Below are positions 13,504 to 24,449 of a DNA stretch of 64,000 bases, in pieces. The stretch is from assembly GCA_014529385.2 (NCBI GenBank), contig CM043966.1, forward strand, positions 144,634,711 to 144,698,710. Direction: 5' to 3'. Position 1 is the first letter of the stretch, and each line of letters starts with the position of its first letter. The DNA is from Adiantum capillus-veneris (lineage: Eukaryota; Streptophyta; Polypodiopsida; Polypodiales; Pteridaceae). A program made the position numbers and the translations under genes. Below the pieces are notes generated by a model that searched no databases, was not told the origin of the DNA, and saw only the letters and a list, made by a program, of their open reading frames with translations.

Positions 13504-15238
13504 CTACATCCCTTGTGCCTTCCAGGCTTCTCCTTCAACCTGTGGACGAGAAACCTCAGTAAGAGTTTGCCTCTTCCTCTTGATGATGTCAATGATCTCC
13601 TCGTGGAATTCATGCTTTGCAATGCCAAGGACTTCTCCAAGAGTGAACTCAACCTTGCTATTCAAAATCCTTTCCTCTAAGACTTTCGTTAAATCTGTAG
13701 CAACCTCAATATCAGATTGTAGTTTATAAGTTGGGCCTTTAGTCTTACCTTTTGTTGGCTCTTTCTTCTTTCCTGTTTTAGACTCCTCCATGAGTACTTC
13801 AGGTGGAGATCCTCCTTGTGTCAAGGGTGTTTGAGAAGGAATTGAGTCGCTTATTCCCCCACTTCTAGAAGCTCTTTTTGATGGTCCTTCATCAGCATTC
13901 TCACATCTGCGCTTCTCTTCTACAATAGCCTCATTTTGTTGGCATTTTTTAATGTACGCATGCACTAAAAATGAGTCCACTAGATCATTCCATCCTGTTT
14001 GTAGACATATGCAATCATCTGCTTCATGTAGAATCTCTTTTGTAAGATTTTCCTTTTTAGATAATTGCATGACATTTGGCCAAATTTGACAATGATGGTC
14101 ACTCACCTCTTCATCACTAAGATGATCAATTTTTACTCCATAAGTAGTTGCCTCAACTGAAGAGGTGGCATGGTTAGTTGCCATATCTTCAACTAAGGTT
14201 TGCATTCCCCCCTTCCCAAAGTTAGTTCTCAAGGGTAGACCTGTCTCTCTTAAGTGTATTTTACAATCCTTAAAAAAGACAACATCTTTTAACAAAGCAT
14301 CACTAAAATCATCACAATCCCTTCTTACATGGTCTGTTCTATCACACCAAATACATCTATTAACAAACCCTTCTCTTAGTTGTTGCCTTTGTCTATGAAG
14401 TGGCCCTGACGGTTGGCCTTTTTCTTCAAGCTTTGCAAGCTTCACCTTCAAGTCACACATTCCCTTCACAAGCTCATCTAGCATGGACTCATCAAACTTA
14501 GGAGCGATAAAAGTAGGCTTTACGATTTTGTCAGAAGTTGAGGTGGAAGGACTTATAGTGTTTACTACCATCTTGTCCCTTCTTCTTTGTGGTTTGGCAA
14601 GCAGTGAGACAACACCTTCAACCTCATTCCAATCGATCTTTAGTCCTTGCTCAACATCTTTATCTTCAAGAAGAAGCTCCAAATTCTCTTGAAACTCTTT
14701 ACCTGTAGCTTGTTAGAAAAATATTTGTCTTCTCTGCATCTAGTGTGGCCATTTCTGTCCAAGTGAGTTGTGCATAACACCATGCAAATTCCTTAAGTAG
14801 CTCTGTTATTTATAGTCCTTTCTTTGGCTTGACTACCCATTCTAAGAATTTCCTTTTGGTCACTCTCTCAGAGTCCTCCATGAAATATTCCTCCTTTAAA
14901 GCTACTTTAAGTTCTTCCCAAATTCTCCCGTGCCCATCTTTAATTCCTCTAACATGTTCTCTAATTTTTGGAGCAGCAACTAGCTCAAATCTTTGAATCA
15001 TCTCACCTTCTGACACGCAATGTAGCTCCATCTCCTTCACATATTCGCATAAGTACTTGGTTACATCTTTTCCATTGAACTGATCCATTCTATTGACGAC
15101 TGCTTGTATGGCCTTCGTTGCTGAAATCTCCTTTCTTTTAGTGGCATGTTGTTGTTGCATGAACATTGCAAATGCTTGAAACATTTGCATTATTGTTGGG
15201 TCAAAATGCATACCCTGTTGCTCAACATGATCGCCCAT
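13504..15238 (-). pseudogene. Element F gag with zinc knuckle
   Basis: The likely start is the ATG at 15238 (MGDHVEQQGMHFDPT), just after the primer site; the longer upstream open frame begins inside the LTR. 15238-14810 contains the capsid-type segment DQFNGKDVTKYLCEYVKEME. After a stop and frame change, 14682-13504 (392 aa) carries the CCHC knuckle CIWCDRTDHVRRDC and a Lys/Glu-rich tail. Gag would package the element RNA in virus-like particles. Broken by at least one frameshift. Confidence 0.65.
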
Positions 15239-15266
15239 GGTTACCCACAAACTCTCACCCTGGCAG

Positions 15267-15284
15267 TTTCGCGTGGGTTCACCA
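15267..15284 (-). other. Element F primer-binding site
   Basis: Minus strand reads TGGTGAACCCACGCGAAA six bases after the LTR end ...CGACA (15291). The TGG start and position fit a tRNA primer site; I cannot name the tRNA. Confidence 0.5.
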
Positions 15285-15505
15285 AAAATATGTCGAGAAA
15301 TTTGTGGTCTTGCCAAGAAATCATCGGGATTTTGGTTGTGAGAGTTTGTGAGAGAATTCCAAAAACTATATGAAGGAGTTAAACCATAGATGCCATGAAG
15401 TATAGGGTTTGGAAGGAAGTGCAATCAAAGAAGCTTCATTCTTTCTCTCTTGTACTCACAAACACAGAGAAAGAACACAAAAGAGAAAGAACACAAAAGA
15501 GAATA

Positions 15506-15717
15506 TCAAAAAAACACAAAGATGAACACATCAAGACTATGTTCATGTCGTATCATGGGTAATATGAAAGGGTTAATAGATGAGTTAATGGAGTTAATCT
15601 TTGTGGACCAAATAGGCTATGAATTGTTCTTTTGAATTGTAGTTTTGTGCTTACCATAATATATATGTTTTGTCTAGTGATTGGGATTAATTAGGTGTAT
15701 AAATCCTCTTGGTTCAT
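15506..15717 (-). pseudogene. Leader small ORF type 2 in F LTR (stop and frameshift)
   Basis: Starts at the ATG at 15717, whose ATGA overlaps the stop of the type 1 ORF. Minus-strand protein begins MNQEDLYT, then a stop, then LIPITRQNIYIMVSTKLQF. The end matches ILPMIRHEHSLDVFIFVF in a shifted frame. It is 212 nt versus 213 nt for the intact copy at 58611, so a single-base loss is likely. I do not recognise the family; see the copies at 46232 and 58611. Confidence 0.55.
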
Positions 15718-15932
15718 AGCAAGATAACTACACTTACATCAAAAGAAAATTTATAGTCTATAAGAGGTAGTAGGATGGGATCCGGTGAAAGAAGTATTTC
15801 ATTGAGCCTTTCTGGGCCAAAGAGAAACACTATACGTTGTTGAAAGTGTATTTTACAGCTAATCCATATGTTGATTCTAATACATCGCACAGAGTGGAAG
15901 CGATAGAAATTCTCATCATACGGATTATTCAT
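15714..15932 (-). CDS. Leader small ORF type 1 in F LTR (intact, 72 aa)
   Basis: Intact 72-codon ORF. Core: RINIWISCKIHFQQRIVFLF, then GPERLNEILLSPDPILLPLI, ending DVSVVILL. The same protein, in length and end point, occurs in the solo LTR (58390), in the leader of element C (45992-46210) and in the leader of element A (24129). It lies downstream of the LTR TATA box, so it would be on the element transcript ahead of gag. Predicted as alternating short hydrophobic strands, with no signal peptide. Function unknown; not recognised by me. Confidence 0.5.
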   Translation of the reverse strand: MNNPYDENFYRFHSVRCIRINIWISCKIHFQQRIVFLFGPERLNEILLSPDPILLPLIDYKFSFDVSVVILL

Positions 15933-16474
15933 CTAGGATAACTCTAGTATGTGCAAAATGTAGATATGAGAAGTGAAGAGATGAGAAGTTTCCCTCTCAA
16001 GCCCTATTCTTGCCCGTAGGAAATAAGGATACTGTGGGGAGAGATATACCTGTAGCAAGGAGAACCTAGAATTTGTAGAAAGAATGAATTTCTAAGAGTA
16101 AGAGAGATAGGTTTGGTTAAGGAGATGATATTAGATACATATATGTTGGATTAGAGGTGAAAAGAAAACAACAAGAAATCATAAAAATATCAATGTAGAA
16201 CACATCTTAGTTGACAAACCCTTCGCCACCATTTTTGATGGAGAGAGAAGAAGAAGGAAGAATTCAACTTTGATTGATACACTAGGTCCAAGACCTTCTT
16301 TGATTAGAGTTGATATTCCAAAGATAGCTTACAAGGATAGCTAGTCTTCCTCTAGGAGAAAATGTAGGCTTAGGCTTATGTTAATGGCTAAGTACAATTA
16401 GACATTACTACTCACTTTCTCATGAATTCCTCTCATCAATGGCTTGAATGGTTTTCAAGAAAGAAGAGTTCCCC

Positions 16475-16481
16475 TTTTATA
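16475..16481 (-). promoter_or_regulatory. TATA box of element F 5' LTR
   Basis: Minus strand CTATAAAAGGGG. The homologous position in the solo LTR is CCTATAAAAAGGG (57777), so the box is conserved. Confidence 0.55.
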
Positions 16482-16549
16482 GATGAATGGAACCCCCAAG
16501 GGTTTACACAAGAAGAAAAGAACCAGTGTAAACAGAAAGTGGAAACGTT

Positions 16550-19051
16550 GTCCCTGCATGATGTGGGTAGACTGGGGTAAAGTTGGAGGAGATGTTAGAT
16601 AAGTTCTTTGACATGCATCACATCATTGAAAACATAGAAGAAGACATCATTCAAGGCAATATTACCAACTAACCTCATCCATCCCGTACATATCGACGGC
16701 ATGATAGAAACGATAAAGAGGGTGAGATCATGAAAACTCTTGCACGCATGCCGCTTTATAATGGTGCAAAAATCTCAGTTCTCCTTATTTTTTGGCAATG
16801 CTTAATTTGCAATCTGTCTATGGGTGGTCTGACATCTCCATCATAGAGCTTTTCAGGTAAATACATTGTATCCTAATCATGAGAAGTGCAACCTACATTT
16901 CAATAATTTGATCAAGGGGCTGACCTGTTTATGTAATGACAGGTTTCTCAACAAGCAAATCTTGCCAAAAGGGAATCACATGCCCCCTACCCGTCCAGTC
17001 ACTAAAAAGTTTCTAACTAAGTTGGGCTTGGATTATCACAAAATACATGCATGTCCTAATGATTGTATGCTTTTTTGCAATGAGTATGTAGATTTGGATC
17101 AATGTCCCAATCTTGAATGAAACAGGTATAAAGAGGACACACAAGGACAATTTATCCCTACAAAGTTACTTCGACACTTTCCTATCATTCTAAGAAGAGA
17201 GAGAATGCTCAGGTGCAAGTCTATAGTCGCTTTGATGACATGGCAGTCAAATACTAGATTGATAAATGATGTGATGCTGGTACCTGTTAACTCTTCTGCA
17301 TGGAAGCACGTAGAGGAAAGTTGTCCTACATTTAAGAATGAGGCTGGATGTATCCGCTTTGGTCTGGAAATGTATGGAGTAAATCTATTTGGATTATGGA
17401 GTTCATCATGGAGCACGTGACCTAATTGTCAGGTTAATTATAATCTTCCACTATGGCTAGCTATCAAGAAGGGCCATCTGTTGTTTTCACTTATCCTTCA
17501 AGAAAACTACAAAGTAGAGAGCATGGACATAAATTCATGTGGTTGATATGTCCCAACCAATCGGGCGATGGAATGTACATCTGCAAGGCATTCTCACGTG
17601 GACCATACGCGATTTTTCAGGCTTCGGTGAGTGTTCAGGTAAGTGGATTTGGAGCCCTCACACACATGTTATTCCTGGCTATTCCAAAGCTTTTATATTT
17701 TAAATTTGTGCTTTCTTAGGCTTGAGTTACTCGGGCAATCATGCATGTCTGAAATCTGGTCCTCAACTTGGATTCTCCCACTCTGAGCATTTGAGCAAGA
17801 CAGTTTACCAGGAGCATTGTAGATTTTTGAATGAAGGACATGACCTACGTGGAGAAAACATATGCAAACATGCCACGCATCCACTAAAAGAACGCGACTG
17901 GAAAAACATGTGGCTGGAGAGGGGAGATTTTATGCCACCTTGACTGAAAAAAATTTCTATTTTCCATGAACTCCTGGACCCTAAAGTGACCTACTGATTA
18001 ATCATCTGCTTGACCCAATGCACATCTTCAAGAATGTGAGGAGATTATATGGAAAACCATCACTGGAAAATGGGAGAGCAAGGCCTAAAGAGATGAATTG
18101 CAGGTTGTGGTTCGAATGCCAGAAATGTGGCCTCGACTTAAACCCAATGAAAAGTTTGCTATACCAAAAGTACCATGGGTTTTGAGTCATGCAAAAGAGC
18201 AACAATTGAAGAAGACTATACCTTCATTCAAATTCAAGACTCCCACAGGGTGCATGCGATGTTTCAAAATGGGCTTTACGAGAGATGAAAATCTTCGTGG
18301 TCTTAAATTCCACAGTTGGCACAAATATTGACAGTTTATCCTACCAATTTCCATAAAGGATTGTTTCAGAGATGACATTAGAAGAACAATCTACAAAATC
18401 AGTGAGGTGGTAGGCTAGATCAGTTCATCTGAGAGATAGGAGAAGACAACAGCGATGCAGCATGCTTAAATGCTATTGAATCAGTGTGCATGGTAGAGAA
18501 GTACTTTTTAACAAACATTCTTATTATCCAAATGCATGTACTTGCCCATGTGGTCGATAAAGTTGCTTTTGTTGGGGTAGTCCATAGCAGGTGCATGTTT
18601 TTCTTGGAGAGATATATGAAGACTTTAAAGCGGTTCCATCATCAAGGAGATTTCCCCGAGGGTAGCATGGTTGAAGGATGGCTTGTACAAGAGTCTCTTG
18701 TCCTCATCAGTGAATTTTTGAGCTCAATTGATCCAGAGATACCCCAAATGTGAACTACTAAGGTCAACCTCAAGGTGATAGGGGACAAGACGCATGGACA
18801 AGGCATTATTATAAAGATGAACATCACAATGCGAGAAAAGGTTATGAGATTTTGGCTTCTCAATTTAGACAACTGAGACATCATGCAAAAGTGGCTAGAG
18901 AGGTACGAAGACAAAATGCAACAACGCTTGACAGAACGTCTGTAATTACAAGCCTTCCTTTTCTAGATCATCTTCACTCACACGATCTATTAGTGGCGAG
19001 AGATTAGTGGCGAGAGATAGCTACAATGCTAGCAGTCCAAATCCGGCATGG
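16550..19051 (+). mobile_element. CACTA (En/Spm) TNP2 relic, copy 2
   Basis: Homologous throughout to 6130-8652. TNP2 pieces: 16866-17120 (TRPVTKKFLTKLGLDYHKIH, CPNDCMLF), 17205-17420, about 17440-17560 (the catalytic-core region in copy 1, shortened here), 17722-17943 (Cys/His segment), 18098-18331, and 18484-18753 (EGSMVEGWLVQESLVLISEF, DUF4218-like). Stops throughout. It lacks the N-terminal domain seen in copy 1. It abuts the F 5' LTR on the left and element E on the right. Confidence 0.65.
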
Positions 19052-19056
19052 TTGGA

Positions 19057-20035
19057 TGTAGTGAAGTGGGCGGGGATCGCAAGAGATACACAAGACAATC
19101 CTAACAAAATTCACAAACAACTCAAGGAGCCACAAGTGGCACAGTTGAAGGGAACCAAGCTCGTATGACTCAAGGACTCCAAGAGACAAGTGCTGCAGAA
19201 GATGCAAAAGGTAGAAATGCATTACTTAAGAATATCACCATTCCTTAGTTTCACGGGGAAGAGTGTGATCACAACAAGGATGCAGTCAATACATTCTTAC
19301 ACAAATGGAGTGATATTCATAGATTAAGACACACCCCGGATATAAAGACGGCTGTGGAAACAAGTCTATCTCTTAAAGGCAAGGCCTATAAGTGTTGGAT
19401 GACATTTCCAATAGATGCTCATCCTCCGTCTTGGGCTATGTTTCAAGCTTCTTTCTCTAAAGAGTTTTTGGACTCCAATGAATAAGATAATAATTGGTTA
19501 GCATGGGATGCATGCCGCATGTTTGGCCTCTCTCTCACACAGTACCTTTCAAAGTATTGGGAAATCATATTAAAACTAGAAGGTCTAGATGAATTCCAAA
19601 AGATACGGGGTTTTAATATGGGTCTTGACAAAGACTATCGTCTTCATGTCAAGACCCAACATCCAAAAACTTGGAAGAAGCCATTAGTCATGCAAAAAAA
19701 AAAGATATGATGATGACCAAGAGAGGAAAGGAAATGTTCCCTACTCTATGAATACTTTTGCTAAGAGAAATGTGGCTAAGAGCCAATGGCAAGGTAGATC
19801 TCCCACACGTTCCAAGAGGAATAAGAGACAATCTACCTCTCCACACCCACAAGAGGCTAAGAAGCCTAAGCAATCACGAGATACTCCGTGTGGGTCTCTC
19901 AGAACTGCTGATTTTGAGCGTGCAAAGAAACACAATTTGTGTTTTAGATGTCTTTCGGACCAACATAACAAGAAAGATTGTCCTCTTTTGCAAGGCAAAG
20001 AAAGGTCATGCACATGGTGCAACGCCTCACATTAG
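19057..20035 (+). pseudogene. Element E gag with zinc knuckle
   Basis: Capsid-like segments at about 19240-19480 (DAVNTFLHKWSDIHRLRHTP, then LKGKAYKCWMTFP) and 19519-19710 (LSLTQYLSKYWEIILKLEGL). 19748-20035 is basic and holds a CCHC knuckle, CFRCLSDQHNKKDC. Stops and frame changes interrupt it. Confidence 0.65.
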
Positions 20036-20445
20036 ATTCATCTCCTAAATATTGTGCTGTACAGGTTCTTCATATGGAAGAGAAGCACAAGTGTTGTGTG
20101 CCTGCTTCAATGTGGCAGCCCCCCTTTGGCCCCCATGATTTGATTCGCATGCATGGCACTATTAACGGACAACGTGTTCATATTTTAGTGGATGATGGTG
20201 CAACTCATAACTTCTTGAGCTATAAGCTAGTCAAGAAATCGAAGCTTACACACACTCCCTCCTCTCACAAGTATGTGGCGGACCAGATGTCTGGGAATGA
20301 TAAAGAAGTATAGGACACGATAGTTCAAGGGGTTGAGCTTAGTGTTCAAGATCATACGATGACCCTTGACTTCCAAGTTATGAACATGGACCGTGTTGAT
20401 GTAGTTTCAGGACGGGAGTGGTTGCATGGTTTAGGATGGTAAACA
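20036..20445 (+). pseudogene. Element E aspartic protease
   Basis: 20150-20313 reads INGQRVHILVDDGATHNFLS, a retropepsin active site with D-D-G-A instead of D-S/T-G-A. A stop at 20311 is followed by the second half, ending near VVSGREWL (a variant of the usual D-x-x-LG-x-x-WL block). The substituted active-site residue and the stop suggest it is inactive. Confidence 0.65.
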
Positions 20446-20590
20446 TGTGCTTTTGCTTGGTGAGAAAAATATTCCATCTGCACCTCTTATATGTACAGTC
20501 GAGCTCTCTATTTTGCAGAAAGCAAATTTAATAGATGAAGTCTTTTTGTGTTACTGCATATCTCCAAGTCTTGTGAATTCTCAAAAGCAG

Positions 20591-20780
20591 AGTGCATTGA
20601 ATTCTAGTAATGGTATGCAAAGTGCAATGAATTCTAGTAATGGTATGCAAAGTACAATGAATTCTAGTAATGGTATGCAAAGTGCAATGAATTCTAATGG
20701 TATGTAAAGTGCAATGAAGTCTATTGATAAACAAAGTGTTAACAAAGCAAAGTGCTCTCAATTTTAATTCTATAGAGCAA
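20591..20780 (+). repeat. 30-bp in-frame minisatellite between protease and RT of E
   Basis: Four units start at 20591, 20621, 20651 and 20681 (the last 27 bp), each encoding NSSNGMQSAM or a close variant. Degenerate copies continue to about 20780. All are multiples of three, so the linker length can vary without loss of frame. Confidence 0.85.
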
Positions 20781-22255
20781 CGTGTAACTGTTGTAAAAAA
20801 AACATTACAGGAATTACAAGATTCTCCATCCCAGCATAACTCTAGTTTACTTTCTCCTTTTGCACGGAAAAAGCTGACTCACTTACTCACGGAGTATCGT
20901 GATGTGTTCTCAAGTGATTTAACACCAGGTTTACCCCCTACACGTGATGTGCAGCATGGCATAAAAGTATTTCCAAGCACTAAACCGGTGAGTAAACCAC
21001 CTTATCGTACGAGTGCTAAAGAAGGCAAGGAGGTTGAGAGTTAGTTGGCTGACTACCTCGCTCATGGTTTCATTAGACCTAGCACTTTGCCTTGGGCATC
21101 ACCAATTCTATTGGTAAAAAATAAAGATGGTACTATGTGCATGTGCGTAGATTATCGTGTATTAAAGCGATAACCATCAAGAACAAGTATCCTCTACATC
21201 AAGTGGCTGAGTTTTTTTATCAACTCCACGGGCAAGATACTATACAAAGATAGATCTTCGTTCAGGATACCACCAGGTACGTATCCTACTGCAAGATATC
21301 TCCCAAACTGCCTTTAGAACACGGTTTGGGCATTTTGAATTTTTGGTTATGCCTTTTGGTCTAACCAATGCTATAGCTACATTTATGACACTCGTGGATA
21401 GTGTCTTACATCCCTATCTTGGAAAATTTGTTGTGGTTTTCCTTGATGATATTATCATTTACAGTAAGACTGAAGATGAACACATAGAACACTTACGATT
21501 AGTGTTTGAACAGCTACGAGCTCAAGAACTGTATGCTAAGCAAAGCAAGTGTGATTTCTTTAAAATAGAGATACATTACCTCGGTCATGTGATATCTTAT
21601 TCTGGCATCAAGATGGACACTGAGAAGGTCACTACCATTCTTCGATGGCCACATCCCAACACGGTTGAGGAGCTTCAAATATTTTTAGGCATGACTGGAT
21701 TTTATCGACAGTATATCCGTAACAATGTCAAAATCACAGTTCCTATGACGGATCAACTAAAGCAAAATGTAAGACCTTTTCTTGGGAAGAAGCCCAAAAA
21801 CGTAGTTTGGAACAGCTCAAGGTAGTTATAGCCTCTGCTCCCATCCTAGCAATCATCGACCCACTTAAGTCGTTTGTGTAGAGACTGTGCTAGTGATAAA
21901 GCCATCGGTGTGGTACTTCTCCAGGAGGGAAGACCTATAGCCTTTGAAAGTAAAAAGTTAGATCAATCATATGCTAAAGTGTGGAGTGCACTTTTAAAAA
22001 GGGATCCCTCACACTCACATGTCTCTAAACATCCAGATCAACATGTTTTTGCACGCGCAGATAGAAACTCCAACACACAGAGCTCCACCCCTACTCAGGA
22101 AGAGCTTAAGCAATGGAACAATTTTTCCATTGATGATGGCTACTTAATCCACAAAGGTAGAGTATGTGTGCCAAAGGACTCAGACACTAGGCACCAAATC
22201 TAATTTGAGTGTCACGATAGTCCAAGTCCTCGTCATCCACGTATTCGTAAGACGT
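20724..22255 (+). pseudogene. Element E reverse transcriptase/RNase H (broken)
   Basis: RT motifs in order: VFSSDLTPGLPPTRDVQHGI, LADYLAHGFIRPSTLPWASP, then ILLVKNKDGTMCMCVDYR, a frame-shifted stretch at 21170-21340, then VMPFGLTNA and the active site VVVFLDDIIIYSK (intact F-L-D-D), followed by HYLGHVIS. RNase H remains at 21874-21990 (DKAIGVVLLQEGRPIAFESK). Integrase begins near 22200 (FECHDSP, then HPRIRKT) and is cut by A. The sequence type looks like a chromovirus relative, but no chromodomain is present to confirm it. Confidence 0.75.
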
Positions 22256-23397
22256 TGTCAGGAGTTTTTTGGAGCAAGGGATTGCGCATATGTACATACA
22301 CATGCATGGTGCATCGAATAAAAGATTGCCCAATTTTCATAGCCAGGTGGTTACGTGGGGCCCACGTGTGTACAGGTAGGACAGGGTGTACATAGTGCAG
22401 CGATTTTCACTATTACCAGTACCAGTGTGTTTTTTCTACAATAAGGAGTAGTTGGTAGTGCGTAAAACTTCCCGAGGAAGCTATATGCGGGCCGATGACA
22501 TGAGGTAAGCAGGTGCATCAGATGGCATCTTTTGCGTCAGGACGTCGAATGGGGCCAGTACTTGCACGCGGAGAAGTACGAACACGACGTGGGTGTTTTC
22601 TTGTGATACTTATGCAGAAAGTTCATCATGAGGACCACTTTTTGGGGCTACTTCACGTGGTTGCAGGATGCATTATTGGGAAAAACTGAGTGCCAGGTGT
22701 GCGGATGATGTAAAAAGGTTACAACTATGCACTCCGAGGTCAATTTTTGGCATGTTCGGGGTCCGTTTGAGATCATCTAAAAGGCCAAGGGTGCCCAAGT
22801 AATAAGGCTAAGTGTGGGAACTGAAAAAAATGAGAGAATACCAGAAAAAATGTGGAGAAGAGAGGAGGAACAGCCGCAGGTGTGTTTTTGCTCATTTTGG
22901 AGCCTGTTTTGGCCGTAAACTGCTCATCCGAGGTCAGATTTGAGCACTTTGACATTGTAGACTGGGGTTTTGGGCCGTTCCAGATGCGATGGCGCTGTCC
23001 ATTTTGCCAAATTACTCACTCTTTTTCTACTGTTTTTGCTGTGTAATCTTCTCCGGTGAGTAAAGCCTCTACTTAACTTTGTGGTTGTATCTGGTGTATT
23101 TCTTCAATACTGTGTAAACTATTTGCCCCATTGGTGTTGGACCAAGCTCATTTGTATCTAAACATCAGAAAATCTCCTCTTTTGAGCTGAGGTTTTTGGT
23201 TGTGTGCGTGTGTGTGTGTCTCTGTGTTGAGTGGGCAAGTGGGAAGTCTCTCTCCTCTCACTCCATTGGTGTATTCCCTGTCTCGGCCAGGTGGATTGTG
23301 TAAGCCGAGTGGTGCCCCATAGTGTGTGTGTGTATCCTTCCAAGAGTGTGTGTCGGGTCATTATAGAGTCGTTGTGTGTGTTTACATCCCGCTCACA
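22256..23397 (+). repeat. Element A 5' LTR
   Basis: 1142 bp, starts TGTCAGGAGTTTTTTGGAGC, ends CCCGCTCACA. It differs from the 3' LTR at roughly 3-4% of positions by eye. Contains a GT-rich microsatellite near the 3' end and a short 64-codon open frame that is only an LTR shadow. Confidence 0.85.
22353..22367. promoter_or_regulatory. Palindromic G-box/GGGCCCAC motif in A LTR
   Basis: ACGTGGG-G-CCCACGT, two 7-bp inverted arms around one base, conserved at 54472-54486. It combines ACGT (bZIP-type) cores with GGGCCCAC (TCP-type). Role as an LTR enhancer is inference. Confidence 0.4.
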
Positions 23398-23403
23398 TTC
23401 TTT

Positions 23404-23421
23404 TGGCGCCCGCACGGAGGA
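23404..23421 (+). other. Element A primer-binding site
   Basis: TGGCGCCCGCACGGAGGA, six bases after the LTR end. Typical position and TGG start. The tRNA is not identified. Confidence 0.6.
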
Positions 23422-24128
23422 TCTTCTTCGAGTACCTTCTGCTTCGAGCTTCAAGCTTCGAGATTCGGGATTACAGGTTGCAGACTACAGGTTACAGGAA
23501 CAGGTACAGGTAGAAGTGATTCACACAGGTATAGGTAACTGGAGTACAATGATATACTAGCAGTGGTGTCACTTGCAGTTGTTGTGGGTATGCATCACTT
23601 GGCGCCTGTTTGAGCGCATTGTTTGTTGGATTGTACGTTACTTGTGGAAACTGCCATGGTACGCCTTTGTGGAGCCATATATGGTTTTATTTGGCAGTCC
23701 TAGCCATTTCTGAGACTTGGTCTGGAAGATAGTCATTTCTGAGACTTGACTATACACGATTTACATTAGCCTTCGTGTGAGGGTCGATAGCGTGAGGTTT
23801 TATTGAGCTGGGGGATTCTCAAATGTGGAGATCCTTTCGGTGATACAGGTAGCTGGAGCACCCTTTTCGTGACCTCGCCATAGGCTAAGTACTAGTGAGT
23901 CCTATTTGATGCTCGGGTTCTATTGTTGGCAGTTTATGCATACATATACAGTCTATATTTTCTGTTCACACTGCTCTAATTCTGGGGAAACTCTGTCAAA
24001 ATTTTTCCAAGTTATGATGGCTGGTCTTTTGGTCTTTTAAGGCATTTATGTTGTTATGCTGCTGAAATTTTGGCAAAATCAGAGGATAAGATAGGTGTGC
24101 CTTCTTGGGAGCTGCATGGTTGGCTTTA

Positions 24129-24347
24129 ATGGATGATCAAAATGGCCCTCAATTCACTCCATTTAATTTAACTCAAAGAATCCAGATAAATGTTCATGTG
24201 TCCAGGAAGATTTTTTTCCAGCAGCGCATAGTCTTTATGTTCGGGCCAAGAAGATTAAGAGAGATCCCATAATTTCCTTTGCCTGTGGTAATTCCGATGA
24301 TCAACTATGAAAACTCATTTGATGTGCAGGTGTTTGTCCTTATCTAA
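24129..24347 (+). pseudogene. Leader small ORF type 1 in element A (one stop)
   Basis: Begins MDDQNGPQFTPFNLTQRIQI. Core: VSRKIFFQQRIVFMFGPRRL, then a TAA at codon 48, then VIPMINYENSFDVQVFVLI and the terminal stop. It is exactly 219 nt, like the copies in C and in the F LTR. It lies between the primer site and the gag start at 24450. No type 2 partner was found next to it. Unrecognised family. Confidence 0.5.
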
Positions 24348-24449
24348 AGTTGAGCTCCATTGAAGTTTCTGGGAATTGAGTCAGTAAAAGTTTTGGGTTC
24401 TTGCACGTGTGTTCAAAGCGGTTCTCAAAGCATTGTAACTTGGGTAGCC

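Larger units (their letters stand above)
15291..16560 (-). mobile_element. Element F, 5' LTR (U3 start lost)
   Basis: The minus-strand LTR ends at 15291 with TCGACA. It aligns along its length with the 3' two thirds of the solo LTR 56864-59020: shared TATA region, shared CTCTCCCCRCAGTATCCTTA segment, and the two small ORFs. The outer part is missing where CACTA copy 2 starts near 16550. Confidence 0.7.
19057..22255 (+). mobile_element. Element E, Ty3/gypsy retrotransposon (both ends missing)
   Basis: Gag, protease and RT remains in gypsy order. No LTR of its own is visible. The left edge joins the CACTA relic at about 19052. The right edge is cut inside the integrase zinc-finger region (HPRIRKT, about 22233-22253) by element A at 22256. 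The continuation is not found to the right of A. Confidence 0.7.

Noticed and set aside
22233-22330. Reading of element E integrase continuing through 22256 (KTLSGVFWSKG...)
   Set aside because: The open frame continues by chance into the A LTR. The same sequence occurs at 54375 without E upstream.
22852-23046. 64-aa ORF (MEKRGGTAA...) repeated at 54972 and 56097
   Set aside because: It repeats because the A LTR repeats. There is no independent sign of coding, and it is not found in other families.
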